Counted from the first letter of the stretch, positions 27,332-36,444 are shown. The stretch: DNA of 64,000 nt from Haemophilus paraphrohaemolyticus (GCF_002015045.1 NZ_MUXX01000005.1:1-64000), one strand, 5' to 3'. Numbers and translations: made by a program. The notes: generated from the sequence alone by a model not told the origin.

Positions 27332-28042
27332 CTATGATTTTTTAATTTTCTCCAATAACTCAGCGACCACTTTCGGAACGCCCTCACCCGCTTTTTCTTT
27401 TATTGCAATTACTTTCTTACAAACAAATCCTGTATTAGGATTTGGATCGATCAAATAGATAAGTGAACCATATGGAGCAAGATTTACCAATCCATTAGCT
27501 GGATAAACTTGTAATGACGTACCAATAACAATCACAATATCTGCCTTTTTCACTAACTTTTCTGCTTTAGGAAACATGGGTACATTTTCCCCAAAAAAGA
27601 CTATATGTGGACGCATTGGATGACCGTGATTATCCTTATCCTCTAACAGTTGATCACCCAAACATGGAACAATGTAATCGGTATTAAAACTACTGCGCGC
27701 TTTATTCAATTCACCATGTAAATGGAGTACGTTAGTACTTCCCGCTCTCTCATGTAAATCATCAACATTCTGGGTAATTATATGAACTTCATAAAACTCT
27801 GCCAATTCAACCAAAGCTAAGTGTGCAGCATTAGGCTCTGCAGCTTGAGCATTACGACGTCGTTCATTATAAAACGCCAATACTTTTGCACGGTTTTTCT
27901 TTAAGGCTTCAGGCGTGCAAACTTCTTCTATTTTATGTCCTGCCCATAAGCCATCTTCCGCTCTAAAAGTAGGAATACCGCTTTCGGCACTAATGCCAGC
28001 ACCCGTTAATACTACGCAAATTGGTTTCTTTTCCAAAGTCAT
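27332..28042 (-). CDS. Sir2-family protein lacking the zinc cysteines
   Basis: 236 residues with a full NAD site: GAGISAESGIPTFR near 14, TQNVDDLHERAG near 90, HLHGEL near 107, RPHIVFFGE near 144 and GTSLQVYPA near 173. Between HGEL and RPH the four zinc-ribbon cysteines of ordinary sirtuins are missing; only one Cys is present. It may therefore be a divergent deacylase or an NAD-consuming effector. It starts 3 bp after the HAD nucleotidase gene with a GGAG box, so the two form an operon. Confidence 0.88.
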   Translation of the reverse strand: MTLEKKPICVVLTGAGISAESGIPTFRAEDGLWAGHKIEEVCTPEALKKNRAKVLAFYNERRRNAQAAEPNAAHLALVELAEFYEVHIITQNVDDLHERAGSTNVLHLHGELNKARSSFNTDYIVPCLGDQLLEDKDNHGHPMRPHIVFFGENVPMFPKAEKLVKKADIVIVIGTSLQVYPANGLVNLAPYGSLIYLIDPNPNTGFVCKKVIAIKEKAGEGVPKVVAELLEKIKKS

Positions 28043-28045
28043 TTT

Positions 28046-28936
28046 TCAGGCTCCTTTTTGTCCTAAAATTTCATCAACCTGTCTATCTCTTCCCATCATA
28101 CCTAAAATATTCCCTGCTTTATAAAGGGGTTGATAAGTATAGCTTTCAATATGCAAGAATGGCTTCTCTGAAAGGCGTTGGAAATATTGTTTTAGCTGTG
28201 ATTTTGAGCGTAATAACACGTCATATTCCGCTTGAATATGAGCACACATTGCTTCAATACGCATTTTAAATTCATCACTGAGATAAGGGCTGATAATTAA
28301 ATAGACCGTTTTCTGTTCGGTTGCTGTTTCATCCGCATAAACACATGCCAAATTAAACACTTGCCATTTATAGCGATCTGTAAAAGCACCAATGATTCGA
28401 CTTTGTTCCTCATTTTCAACTTGCACAAGTGCGGCTGATTTTTTTAAACAATCCTGCAAAATGTCACTTGGTGTAAAAGGGCCGCAATCTAAGTAAGAGA
28501 GAACACAGTTCCAGTTAGCAAATTGTTCAGTACCAAAATGTAAGTGTTTACCCTCGAATTTATCCGCCCCATTTTTAGTGCGATCATCAATTAAATAATC
28601 ACCTTGGTTCAGGTTTTTATGGTGAGATAAAATTAACCGCTTGTATAATGCCGAGCCTTTTGCTTCGCCGAAATAACGTTGAATCCATTTTACTTTATCA
28701 CTCCAAGCTGATGGATTATGCCAAGGAGCGGTAGAAAGTGCGTAAATATGGTATTTTTTTATCAATTTATGAACGGCAGAAATGGCGTTTGGCATGGGTT
28801 CCATTAAGCTAAAAATGCCCTCAACTTCATCATATCGCCCTTCATACTCTTGCTTGGTTTTCTCATCTAATTTTGCAATACCAGACGGGAAATCAACCAT
28901 CACATTATCCATATCAATATAAACAATTTTCTTCAT
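28046..28936 (-). CDS. HAD 5'(3')-nucleotidase with an unknown C-terminal domain
   Basis: 296 residues. The first ~150 form an NT5C-type HAD phosphatase: motif I DMDNVMVDF near 8, motif II STAPWHNP near 68, a lysine in LILSHHK near 105, and motif IV DYLIDDRTKNGA near 113. Such enzymes dephosphorylate (deoxy)nucleoside monophosphates. The remaining ~140 residues (from about LQDCLKKSAA) match no family I recognise, and the usual NT5C is about 180-200 residues. It is first in a two-gene operon with Sir2, with the shared palindromic promoter 43 bp upstream. Confidence 0.82.
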   Translation of the reverse strand: MKKIVYIDMDNVMVDFPSGIAKLDEKTKQEYEGRYDEVEGIFSLMEPMPNAISAVHKLIKKYHIYALSTAPWHNPSAWSDKVKWIQRYFGEAKGSALYKRLILSHHKNLNQGDYLIDDRTKNGADKFEGKHLHFGTEQFANWNCVLSYLDCGPFTPSDILQDCLKKSAALVQVENEEQSRIIGAFTDRYKWQVFNLACVYADETATEQKTVYLIISPYLSDEFKMRIEAMCAHIQAEYDVLLRSKSQLKQYFQRLSEKPFLHIESYTYQPLYKAGNILGMMGRDRQVDEILGQKGA

Positions 28937-28963
28937 TTTAATGCCCTCTCTGTTGATGGCTTA

Positions 28964-28996
28964 ATGATAAAAGATGAAGCGACAATTTATGTCGTT
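28964..28996 (-). promoter_or_regulatory. promoter with shared palindrome, copy 3, ahead of the HAD-Sir2 operon
   Basis: On the minus strand: AACGACATAAATTGTCGC (28979-28996), 9 nt, then the -10-like TATCAT (28964-28969). The layout is identical to copies 1 and 2. The transcript would have a leader of about 20 nt with an AGAGGG box. Confidence 0.68.
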
Positions 28997-29099
28997 AGGC
29001 ATTTTCGTCTAAATAAGTACGGTCAATTTCTTGATAATCTTTACCAATTCGGTTGTGCTTCTTGGCATCAGGAGTGCCGATTTGAGTGCTTGTATTTTT
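28995..29099 (-). pseudogene. possible 3' remnant of a lost gene
   Basis: One minus-strand frame is open for about 35 codons (KHNRIGKDYQEIDRTYLDE near its end). It terminates with a TAA that overlaps the palindrome. It has no start codon or ribosome site of its own and runs backwards into the cyuA stop region. The composition looks coding, and it may be the tail of a gene whose front was lost when the island was assembled. No homolog is recognised. Confidence 0.3.
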
Positions 29100-30396
29100 A
29101 GATTTTCGGCTTACTCACCATTATTTCAATCACTTGTCTATCCGTATACTGCATACTTCGGCTGGCAATCGCACAGAGGTTGTTGATTGAACGGTCGATT
29201 TGGTGTTCGACAATCCCTTCATTGCCTGTGACTTGCGTATTATCTAATGCCATTAAAATCGATTTATAGCTAGAAGTTACGCTGGTAGAAACCTTCATTG
29301 CACAACTGTTGGCTGCACCGTCGCAGATGATGCCACTGATATCGCCGATCATACTGCTGATAGCCATACTAATCGCATCGAAACTCTCGGTAAGCAACCA
29401 CGCCACGCCCGCACAACTTCCCATTGCAGCGGTTGTTACCGCACAAAGGGCGGAGAGTTTAGGCAGTTTACTGTGAATATAAATTGCCATCAAATGCGAA
29501 AGGAATAAGGATCGAATGAGCTGTTCTTCACTTGCGTTAATATGGCGAGCGACCACTACCACTGGCATCGTGGCGGTAATGCCTTGGTTGCCAGAACCTG
29601 AATTACTCATTGCTGGTAAATTGGCCCCCCCCATACGAGCATCACTTGCGGCTGTGGTTTCAATCACAATGCGGTTAAGCAAATCATCGCTAATCAAACC
29701 TCGCCCAATCTGCTTTTGCAAGGTTCGCCCAATATGCAAGCCGTAATCGACTCGCAAGCCTTCTTGTGAAAGGGCGGAGTTCAGCTCGGCAGCACGTTGA
29801 ATAAAGCGGATTTTGTCTAACACCACGCTCATCGAAAAATCGAACATATCTTTGGCAGTCAGTTCTGAAAAGACACAGGGCGCATTGCCACTATCCACCA
29901 AACAAGGTACAGAGAAAAGCACCTCGCCATTTTTTTCAATGTAAATCACGTTGGTATGATGGGCGGCAATGCGAACAGTTACACTCTCATCTCCCGCAAA
30001 CAGGGTCGCTTCCGAATACAAAATATGCTCGGTATCGAAAATCGCCACATTTACCAAATGTTGGCTCATCATCTGTTTGGCTTGTGCCACTTGCTCGGCA
30101 GAAATGTTTTTCAACACCTCTAAGCCTGCTTGGTGATCGCCACCAATCGCCCCAATTGCCGCAGCCATTGGCAGACCAACCGTGCCCGTATTCGGCACGG
30201 TTACCCCCATTCCGTTTTTCATTAAATTGGGCGAAACTTTTGCCTCAATACGCTCAGGCATTTTGCCTAAATAATAACGGGCGGTTGCTGAGGCTAACGC
30301 CAAAGAGATCGGCTCCGTACAACCCAACGCAGGCACAACTTCTTCTTGCACAACACGTAAAATATTTTGTTCGGTGGTGGAATCAAAGGTTCTCAT
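29098..30396 (-). CDS. cyuA: L-cysteine desulfidase / UPF0597 family (YhaM-like)
   Basis: 432 residues of the serine dehydratase alpha-like UPF0597 family. Members such as CyuA degrade cysteine to pyruvate, ammonia and sulfide with an oxygen-labile [4Fe-4S] cluster. Conserved features are [13 protein letters not shown] near 25, SNSGSGNQG near 278 and cluster cysteines in MGSCAGVAW and [11 protein letters not shown]. The ATG at 30396 is chosen over a GTG at 30420 because it agrees with the family start. It is monocistronic, with no cyuP permease beside it. Confidence 0.88.
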   Translation of the reverse strand: MRTFDSTTEQNILRVVQEEVVPALGCTEPISLALASATARYYLGKMPERIEAKVSPNLMKNGMGVTVPNTGTVGLPMAAAIGAIGGDHQAGLEVLKNISAEQVAQAKQMMSQHLVNVAIFDTEHILYSEATLFAGDESVTVRIAAHHTNVIYIEKNGEVLFSVPCLVDSGNAPCVFSELTAKDMFDFSMSVVLDKIRFIQRAAELNSALSQEGLRVDYGLHIGRTLQKQIGRGLISDDLLNRIVIETTAASDARMGGANLPAMSNSGSGNQGITATMPVVVVARHINASEEQLIRSLFLSHLMAIYIHSKLPKLSALCAVTTAAMGSCAGVAWLLTESFDAISMAISSMIGDISGIICDGAANSCAMKVSTSVTSSYKSILMALDNTQVTGNEGIVEHQIDRSINNLCAIASRSMQYTDRQVIEIMVSKPKI

Positions 30397-30521
30397 CGTT
30401 TTCTCTTGCTTATAAAACACACAACTAAAAAATTAAAATGAACTTCATTTTGCTAAACGGGTCTTATTGTACAGTTTTTTTCATTATGATTAACCCTCAT
30501 TTCCCCATTTAAGGACAAAAA

Positions 30522-31064
30522 ATGAAACCATTAAAAGCACTATTAGCCCTTGCTGTTGCAATGACTGCAACCTCTTCTTTTGCTGAAACAACAAACCCAC
30601 TTGCCACCTTTAAACAAGAGGCAAAAACGGCGATTAACAACGAACTTTCTTCAGCGAAAAAAGCGGTTACCCAAACTGAAACTTCAGCAGCAACCGATAT
30701 GAGCAAAATGAAAAATGCGGTTGTAGAAAAAGCAAAATCGGAAGTAAAAGCGGTCAAAAATGATGCAAAAACAGCACGTGAAACGTTAAATTCAGTAAAA
30801 ACGGAAGCAACAGAAAAAGTAGATGCTGCTAAATCTGCAGCGAAAAATACCGTAGCAAAAGCAGAAAAAGCAGCAAAAATTAATATCAACAAAGCAGATG
30901 CCGCAACGTTACAAAAATTAAGCGGCATTGGTGAAGCAAAAGCTAAAGCGATTGTTGAATATCGTAATAAAGTGGGAAAAATCAAAAATGCGGCAGAATT
31001 AAGCAAAATCTCAGGCATTGGCAATGCAACCATTGAGAAAATCAGCCCATATTTAACGTTCTAA
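30522..31064 (+). CDS. comEA: ComEA-family DNA-binding protein (natural transformation)
   Basis: 180 residues: a signal peptide (MKPLKALLALAVAMTATSSFA), an alanine- and lysine-rich helical linker of about 95 residues, and a C-terminal ComEA domain. That domain has two helix-hairpin-helix motifs (NKADAATLQKLSGIGEAKAK and LSKISGIGNATI). Periplasmic ComEA binds incoming double-stranded DNA and ratchets it through the secretin. The linker is longer than in the short Haemophilus form. An AAGGA box supports the start. It is monocistronic, ended by an inverted pair of uptake signals. Confidence 0.92.
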   Translation: MKPLKALLALAVAMTATSSFAETTNPLATFKQEAKTAINNELSSAKKAVTQTETSAATDMSKMKNAVVEKAKSEVKAVKNDAKTARETLNSVKTEATEKVDAAKSAAKNTVAKAEKAAKININKADAATLQKLSGIGEAKAKAIVEYRNKVGKIKNAAELSKISGIGNATIEKISPYLTF

Positions 31065-31090
31065 CCTTATTCAAAATACGATAAAGACCT

Positions 31091-31138
31091 CACAAGCGGT
31101 ACATTTTTTGCGGAGATTTGCAAAATTTATACCGCTTC
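31091..31138. terminator. paired uptake signals acting as a terminator
   Basis: ACAAGCGGTA and TACCGCTT lie in inverted orientation about 30 bp apart, between the convergent comEA and the large fusion gene. Inverted uptake-signal pairs are a common terminator form in Pasteurellaceae. Confidence 0.6.
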
Positions 31139-31151
31139 TTTCATAGGTTAA

Positions 31152-34100
31152 TCATCTAGTGAGCATTACTGCCAATGATTTTGCCCCTTTGAAATCAACT
31201 TTACCAGATCCCAACAATGGAATTTCATCAACCAACAGAACTCGACTTGGCAACATAATTGGTGGCACTCTGAGTGATTTAATTCGCGCATTGATTTCCT
31301 CTAAACTTAGTGCCGATTTCACCAACAAGACAATGTTCTCACCTTTTTTATCATCTTCCACCGCAACTGCGACAAATTGATGTTCATCATTTAGCACTTG
31401 AGCGATATTTTCTTCAACCGCACCAAGGCTAATCATTTCACCACCTATTTTGGCAAATCGGGAATAGCGGTCGACAATGGTCACAAAGCCATTTTCATCA
31501 ATATGCCCTTTATCGCCCGTTTTGTAATAACGCACGCCATTCAGCTCGACAATCACTTCTGCCGTTTTTTCTGGATCATTCAAGTAACCTTTCATTACCT
31601 GACCGCCACCAATCAGAATTAAGCCATCTTCACCCACAGGCAATTCTTCCAGCGTATTTAGATCGACAATTTTTATGATCGTACCTGGCAATGGCATACC
31701 CACAGAGCCCACTTTATTGAAGCTAAACTCTTTTAACGTATCTGGGTCGAGAATATTCGGCATATTCACGCTTGCCACTGGGGTGGTTTCGGTTGCACCA
31801 TACCCTTCGTAGATCTCTAAACCAAATTTCAAGCGGAACGCTTCTTTCACATCTGGTTTGAGTTTTTCCGCTCCTGCAATCACCATTCGGACACTTTGAA
31901 ACATCAACGGATGAAGTTTTTTGTTACGCATATATAAGCGGAAGAAAGTTGATGTGCCAAACAGGATACTGACGTTATGTCTTGCACACATTTTACCCAC
32001 TTCTGCCCCATCGGTCGGGTCAGCAACGCTTACCATTTTAATCCCTTCGCAAAGTGGCAATAAGGTTGTAACCGTTAAGCCAAAAGAGTGGAAAATTGGC
32101 AATGAATTTAAAATCACATCCTCTTTGTGGAAATTAAGTAATTCACTTACTTGTTTGATGTTGGTGAGTAAATTTTTATGGCTAATTTCAATGCCTTTCG
32201 GGTCGCCTTCACTACCACTACTAAATAAGATTACTGCGGTATCATTTAAGCGAATTTCCTCAAAATGCATCAATTTAATCCACCACACTGGTGCAAATAA
32301 TGCAGTGAGCATCGCTTTCACTTTTTCACCTTTGGTAAATTGTTTTGCAATTTCATCCGCTTGTAATAACTTGCCTATCAACACTTCATCGAAACAGAAG
32401 CCTTTTGCGTTTAATTTATTGAGGAATTTCTCGGCTGAAATCACGTGCTCAACTTCAGCTTTCACAAGTGCTTTTGCCATCACTTCAGGGCTTAGCGTAT
32501 AGTTTAGATTAACAGGCACTTTGCCGATAATCATCAACGCCATATTCACAATTGCTCCAATCGCGGAGCTTGGTAACAACACGCCCACGTTTTTCACATC
32601 ACCAAGTTGTGTTTTCAACGCCTTACTCATCAATAACACTGCGGTAATGAATTTCAAGTTGTTGAGTTTTATACCTTGACTATCCATCACGCACTCTTTA
32701 AACAAATTCGCTTTTGCGTTATTAAGCCAGTGATGCGTAAGCGGTTTGCGTTTCTGCATCACTTTTTCCCACACAGAATAAGAGAGCTCCAGCACTTTTT
32801 GTTTCATCGCAGTTGCATCAATAAAGCCGTGAATTGGCTTACCGAATGCTACCAAGATTTCACGTTTGCCTTGGCGTTTGGTTAAGTTTTTATAGAAGCT
32901 ATTCGCACGTGAGAAACTGCTGCCCCATAAGCCACGTAAATAAAATGGCACGGTGGTCACATTTTCTAAATCTTTTAAAACGTGCTCAAAACCTTTTTTG
33001 AACTCATTGATTTGACCGTTATAGCTAATATGACCTTCAGGGAACAACGCTACTACTTCACCGTTTTGAAGATATTTACGAATAGTTTCAATTGACTCAC
33101 GGCTTGAGCCAGCCCCAATTGGAATGACTTTAAAAATGCGTAAGAACCAAGTGAGATACCATTTGTTGTAAATCGGACGGAACATCACAAATTTAATCGC
33201 ACGTGGGCTTGCGGCTTGTAACACGAGCCAGTCGATCCAGCTGATATGGTTTCCTAGCAACAACACGCCACCACTTTGCGGTAAGTTTTTCAACCCTTCC
33301 ACGTGGAAACGGTAGTTTGTTTTCAACAATGGTAATAACAACAAGCGGGTGAATAAGTGCGGAAGTTGCCACATTGCATAAAAACTGCCTAGCAAGCAAA
33401 CCACTGATACGGTTAAGAATAAACCTGTGGTTGAAACGCTAAACTCTACAAATAGAATGCTAAGCAACAAGAAGCCAACCATAAAGACATTTTGCACAAA
33501 GTTATTGCCCGCCATAATTTTGCCGCTAATTTTTTCAGGGGCAAAATATTGGATGGTTGCATTTAACGGCACGATAAATAATCCACCGAAGAAACCAAAT
33601 CCAAAAGAGCAAAGCATTAACATTGCGTTGTTTTGCACAAGCGTTAAGCAGAAAAGCGAAACGAAAATCCCTAATGCTCCAACGGGTACAATCCCAAGTT
33701 CAATGTGTAATTTTGATGCCTTGCCCGCAAGGCATGATCCTACGATTAAACCTAAGCCGCTTACCGCAAGAATGGCTTGGATGATAACCGCATTATCTGC
33801 GTTAAACAGCACTTTATAGTGTGCTGGGAAAGCCGCCACAATCACTTGCGATACGCCCCAGAACAGGCTTAACCCAATCACGCTTAACCAGATATTTTTA
33901 TCTGCACGCAAGGTGCGGATATTATCGCGTAAGTAGCCTAGCGAAAGGTATTTCGACATTGCAAATTTTTCTTCATTTTCGACCACTTGTTGGCTGAAGA
34001 AAGGAATTTTGAAAGCAAAGAATGCTTCTAATGCACTAAATGCAACCAAAGCAACACCAATCCACCACACACTTTGCAGCACAGTATTCGGCTCACTTGA

Positions 34101-34601
34101 AGCAACATAATGGCTTTCAAATAAAATCGAAAATGCAAAAGAGCTAAACAAAATTGCCACAATGGTCAACGCTTGAACAACCCCATTCGCAAAACCAATG
34201 TTTTCCGTGCCTACAATTGATTTAATAATGCTGTATTTTGCAGGCGAATAAACTGCACTTTGTGCTGCGAGCACAAGGGTTAACGCAAAAGCAAGATAAA
34301 ACTGCCCGATGAGATAACTCACTAAAATAGCCCCGCTAATACCAACGGCTACAAGGCTACTCCAACGAATCACTTTGGTTCTGCTGAATTTATCGTTAAT
34401 AAAGGCAGATGGCGAGAAAAGGAAGATAAACGGCAATAAAATCATTGCGTTGATTAGTGCGGTTAACACCACCAAAGTGTTACCCTCAAAACTTTTGAGT
34501 AGCACATTTTGGATAGTGATTTTATGGGCAAGATCAACACTTGCATTTAAAAAGGCAATAGCTAAATAGGGCAAAAAGCCCGCGTGTTTTAAGAGTTTCA
34601 T
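31152..34601 (-). CDS. aas: MFS transporter / acyltransferase / acyl-ACP synthetase fusion (LplT-PlsC-Aas type)
   Basis: 1149 residues in three parts. Residues 1-410 are an MFS transporter of LplT type with about 12 membrane segments. About 425-610 is a PlsC-type acyltransferase with the HX4D motif NHISWID and the FPEGHIS motif. About 640-1149 is an AMP-dependent acyl synthetase with SSGSEGDPKG, YGATETTP and a C-terminal lysine region. In E. coli LplT and Aas are separate proteins that flip and re-acylate lysophospholipids at the inner membrane; here all steps sit on one chain. It overlaps the upstream MerR-type gene by 4 bp. Confidence 0.93.
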   Translation of the reverse strand: MKLLKHAGFLPYLAIAFLNASVDLAHKITIQNVLLKSFEGNTLVVLTALINAMILLPFIFLFSPSAFINDKFSRTKVIRWSSLVAVGISGAILVSYLIGQFYLAFALTLVLAAQSAVYSPAKYSIIKSIVGTENIGFANGVVQALTIVAILFSSFAFSILFESHYVASSEPNTVLQSVWWIGVALVAFSALEAFFAFKIPFFSQQVVENEEKFAMSKYLSLGYLRDNIRTLRADKNIWLSVIGLSLFWGVSQVIVAAFPAHYKVLFNADNAVIIQAILAVSGLGLIVGSCLAGKASKLHIELGIVPVGALGIFVSLFCLTLVQNNAMLMLCSFGFGFFGGLFIVPLNATIQYFAPEKISGKIMAGNNFVQNVFMVGFLLLSILFVEFSVSTTGLFLTVSVVCLLGSFYAMWQLPHLFTRLLLLPLLKTNYRFHVEGLKNLPQSGGVLLLGNHISWIDWLVLQAASPRAIKFVMFRPIYNKWYLTWFLRIFKVIPIGAGSSRESIETIRKYLQNGEVVALFPEGHISYNGQINEFKKGFEHVLKDLENVTTVPFYLRGLWGSSFSRANSFYKNLTKRQGKREILVAFGKPIHGFIDATAMKQKVLELSYSVWEKVMQKRKPLTHHWLNNAKANLFKECVMDSQGIKLNNLKFITAVLLMSKALKTQLGDVKNVGVLLPSSAIGAIVNMALMIIGKVPVNLNYTLSPEVMAKALVKAEVEHVISAEKFLNKLNAKGFCFDEVLIGKLLQADEIAKQFTKGEKVKAMLTALFAPVWWIKLMHFEEIRLNDTAVILFSSGSEGDPKGIEISHKNLLTNIKQVSELLNFHKEDVILNSLPIFHSFGLTVTTLLPLCEGIKMVSVADPTDGAEVGKMCARHNVSILFGTSTFFRLYMRNKKLHPLMFQSVRMVIAGAEKLKPDVKEAFRLKFGLEIYEGYGATETTPVASVNMPNILDPDTLKEFSFNKVGSVGMPLPGTIIKIVDLNTLEELPVGEDGLILIGGGQVMKGYLNDPEKTAEVIVELNGVRYYKTGDKGHIDENGFVTIVDRYSRFAKIGGEMISLGAVEENIAQVLNDEHQFVAVAVEDDKKGENIVLLVKSALSLEEINARIKSLRVPPIMLPSRVLLVDEIPLLGSGKVDFKGAKSLAVMLTR

Positions 34602-35239
34602 AATTGAATCTCCTGTTGATAAACCGCTAAGGTTTTCATATTAAGAAGGTAAGGTTTTACCACCAGCAATAAATCAAAAAGGTGTTTTAATCTTTCATCT
34701 TTTTGCTCATTTTCTTTAATGGCAGAAAGTGTGAGATCAACTTCTTGCACAGCTAATGTTTTTGCTGCTTGCAGGTAGCTATTTAACATCGCACGTTCCG
34801 CTTCATTACAACGGCAAATAATCGCTAAAATTTCTCGCTCTTTGCCCGTAAAAATGCCATTACGAGGGTTTAACAAGCCTTCATCTACCATTTGGTTTAA
34901 AGCCTGTTCAGAAATCTCAAACTCTTGGCAAAGCGATTCAGGCGAGAAGGTTTCGTTTTCTGCGCCCATAATAATGCCAATCAATGAAATCAAGCTCTCA
35001 TAAGGGTTTTGCCAATCAAATTCAGAATGGGCAAACAAATCTTTGATTTGTGAAATAGAAGCATTAAAGTTAGTTTGCAGATATTTGATAAATGCCAACA
35101 ATGACACACATCGTTCATCATAAAGATGAAAGTTCGGCTTATCTTTTACAGGTTCAGGCAACAATCCCTCTTTAACATAATAAAGAATGGTGGATTTCGG
35201 CGTTTGGCTTAACTTCACCAAATCATTCATTTTGAGCAT
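34598..35239 (-). CDS. MerR-family transcriptional regulator
   Basis: 213 residues. The N-terminal MerR-type winged helix reads MNDLVKLSQTPKSTILYYVK, then EGLLPEP and Tyr/Arg-rich YDERCVSLLAFIKYLQ. The C-terminal ~120 residues form a helical effector part with a second HTH-like segment (CQEFEISEQALNQMVDEGLL). GGAG precedes the ATG. Its stop overlaps the start of the phospholipid-repair fusion gene, so it probably controls that gene, perhaps in response to membrane lipids. It lacks the paired cysteines of metal-sensing MerR proteins. Confidence 0.85.
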   Translation of the reverse strand: MLKMNDLVKLSQTPKSTILYYVKEGLLPEPVKDKPNFHLYDERCVSLLAFIKYLQTNFNASISQIKDLFAHSEFDWQNPYESLISLIGIIMGAENETFSPESLCQEFEISEQALNQMVDEGLLNPRNGIFTGKEREILAIICRCNEAERAMLNSYLQAAKTLAVQEVDLTLSAIKENEQKDERLKHLFDLLLVVKPYLLNMKTLAVYQQEIQL

Positions 35240-35445
35240 AAAAGCTCCTTTTCATAAAATCGTATTGATTAAATTGGCTGCTATTTTAATCTCTTCAAAA
35301 CAAAAGTAAAGAGTTACACTTTACACATTTAGTAAAATTTGCAAATTTATTTTGAAATTAAACCGCTTTTTTCTTGCTTTGCCTTGTATTCACCAAATTC
35401 AGCCCCATAACTGACAAATCTTAAATTAAATAGAAGGAACAAAAA

Positions 35446-36075
35446 ATGGCATTAGATTTCAACTCAGTGAAATTCGACAGCGTAGAAGCAAAAGGTGGCT
35501 ACGGTATTGGTTTACAAATTGGTCAGCAACTTTTAGGTAGCGGAATGGATGTGGATGCAGAAACGGTCGCACGAGGTATCTATGATGTGTTAAACCAAAA
35601 CCCACCAGCATTAGATTTAAACGAAGTGACACAAGCACTTCAAACATTAAGCCAACGTGCAGAAGAAGCCCAAATGGCAGCATTCAAAGCGTTAGATGAA
35701 GAGAACAAAGCATTCTTAGAAGAAAACAAAAAAGCAGCAAGCGTGAAAACAACTGAAAGCGGTTTACAATATGAAGTATTAAGCGAAGGCACTGGCGAAA
35801 CACCAAAAGCAGACAGCACCGTTCGTGTTCACTACACAGGTTCTTTAATTGATGGTACGGTTTTCGACAGTTCAGTAAAACGTGGCACACCAGCTGAATT
35901 CCCAGTAAATGGCGTTATCAAAGGTTGGACTGAAGCATTACAAATGATGCCAGTTGGCTCAAAATGGCGTTTAACCATCCCGCACGAATTAGCTTACGGC
36001 GAACGCGGTGCAGGTGCATCAATCCCTCCATTTGCAACATTAGTGTTTGAAGTAGAATTGTTGGATATTCTTTAA
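35446..36075 (+). CDS. fklB: FKBP-type peptidyl-prolyl isomerase (FKBP22)
   Basis: 209 residues and no signal peptide, so cytoplasmic. The N-terminal helical dimerisation part (about 1-95) is followed by an FKBP domain with [18 protein letters not shown], then [17 protein letters not shown] and [13 protein letters not shown]. It catalyses proline cis-trans isomerisation and acts as a folding helper. An AAGGA-like box supports the start. It stands alone with its own terminator. Its periplasmic relative fkpA is at 53413. Confidence 0.95.
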   Translation: MALDFNSVKFDSVEAKGGYGIGLQIGQQLLGSGMDVDAETVARGIYDVLNQNPPALDLNEVTQALQTLSQRAEEAQMAAFKALDEENKAFLEENKKAASVKTTESGLQYEVLSEGTGETPKADSTVRVHYTGSLIDGTVFDSSVKRGTPAEFPVNGVIKGWTEALQMMPVGSKWRLTIPHELAYGERGAGASIPPFATLVFEVELLDIL

Positions 36076-36096
36076 TTTCTCCATAATTCATAAAGA

Positions 36097-36127
36097 AAGG
36101 CGAACACCATGTTCGCCTTATTTTTTA
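36097..36127. terminator. terminator after fklB
   Basis: Perfect stem AAGGCGAACA/TGTTCGCCTT with a 3-nt loop, followed by T-rich sequence that overlaps the end of the convergent EamA fragment. Confidence 0.9.
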
Positions 36128-36388
36128 CTTCTTCGCCCCCAAATAAATAGCCAACAGTGTTAAGCCCGTCCCATACCATTGCCATACATCAATCGGCTTA
36201 TCTAAATAGAAATAGTCGATTAACAATGCTGCCACAGGTTCGGAAAGCAGCAACAAGCCCGTTAAGCTAAGCGACAACAACGGAATCGCATAGGCAATCA
36301 TTCCCCACGCCATACATTGCATTACCACGCCGTAAACCACAATCCAGCCCCAGTCATCAAAATTTGAAAGAATAAAACAAGCGGTCAT
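36125..36388 (-). pseudogene. EamA/RhaT-type transporter, 3' fragment only
   Basis: 87 codons matching the last three membrane helices of an EamA-family drug/metabolite transporter (SLSLTGLLLLSEPVAALLID, then WQWYGTGLTLLAIYLGAKK). The family length is about 290 residues, so the first two thirds are missing. The first codons, ATGACCGCTTGT, are themselves an uptake-signal sequence, so the break point coincides with that signal. The fragment is unlikely to be functional. Confidence 0.85.
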
Positions 36389-36432
36389 TTTCCTAATGCA
36401 ATTTGCAAAATTGCTGAGAAAAATGACCGCTT
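36379..36432. terminator. inverted uptake-signal pair
   Basis: ACAAGCGGTCATTTT and AAAATGACCGCTT form a 13-bp stem separated by about 28 bp. It lies after the two small minus-strand genes and before the EamA fragment, and can end their transcript. Confidence 0.75.
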
Positions 36433-36444
36433 TTAATTAAGAAT

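Noticed and set aside
20852..28996. Integron attC sites
   Set aside because: Copies 1 and 3 of the palindrome begin TAAC over a stop codon as attC sites can, but the repeats are only 18 bp, have no long folded centre or GTTRRRY end pair, and sit at -10-like promoters. They look like operators.
30509..31033. Long open frame opposite comEA
   Set aside because: It arises from the Ala/Lys-rich repetitive codons of comEA read on the other strand; comEA has a signal peptide and HhH motifs.
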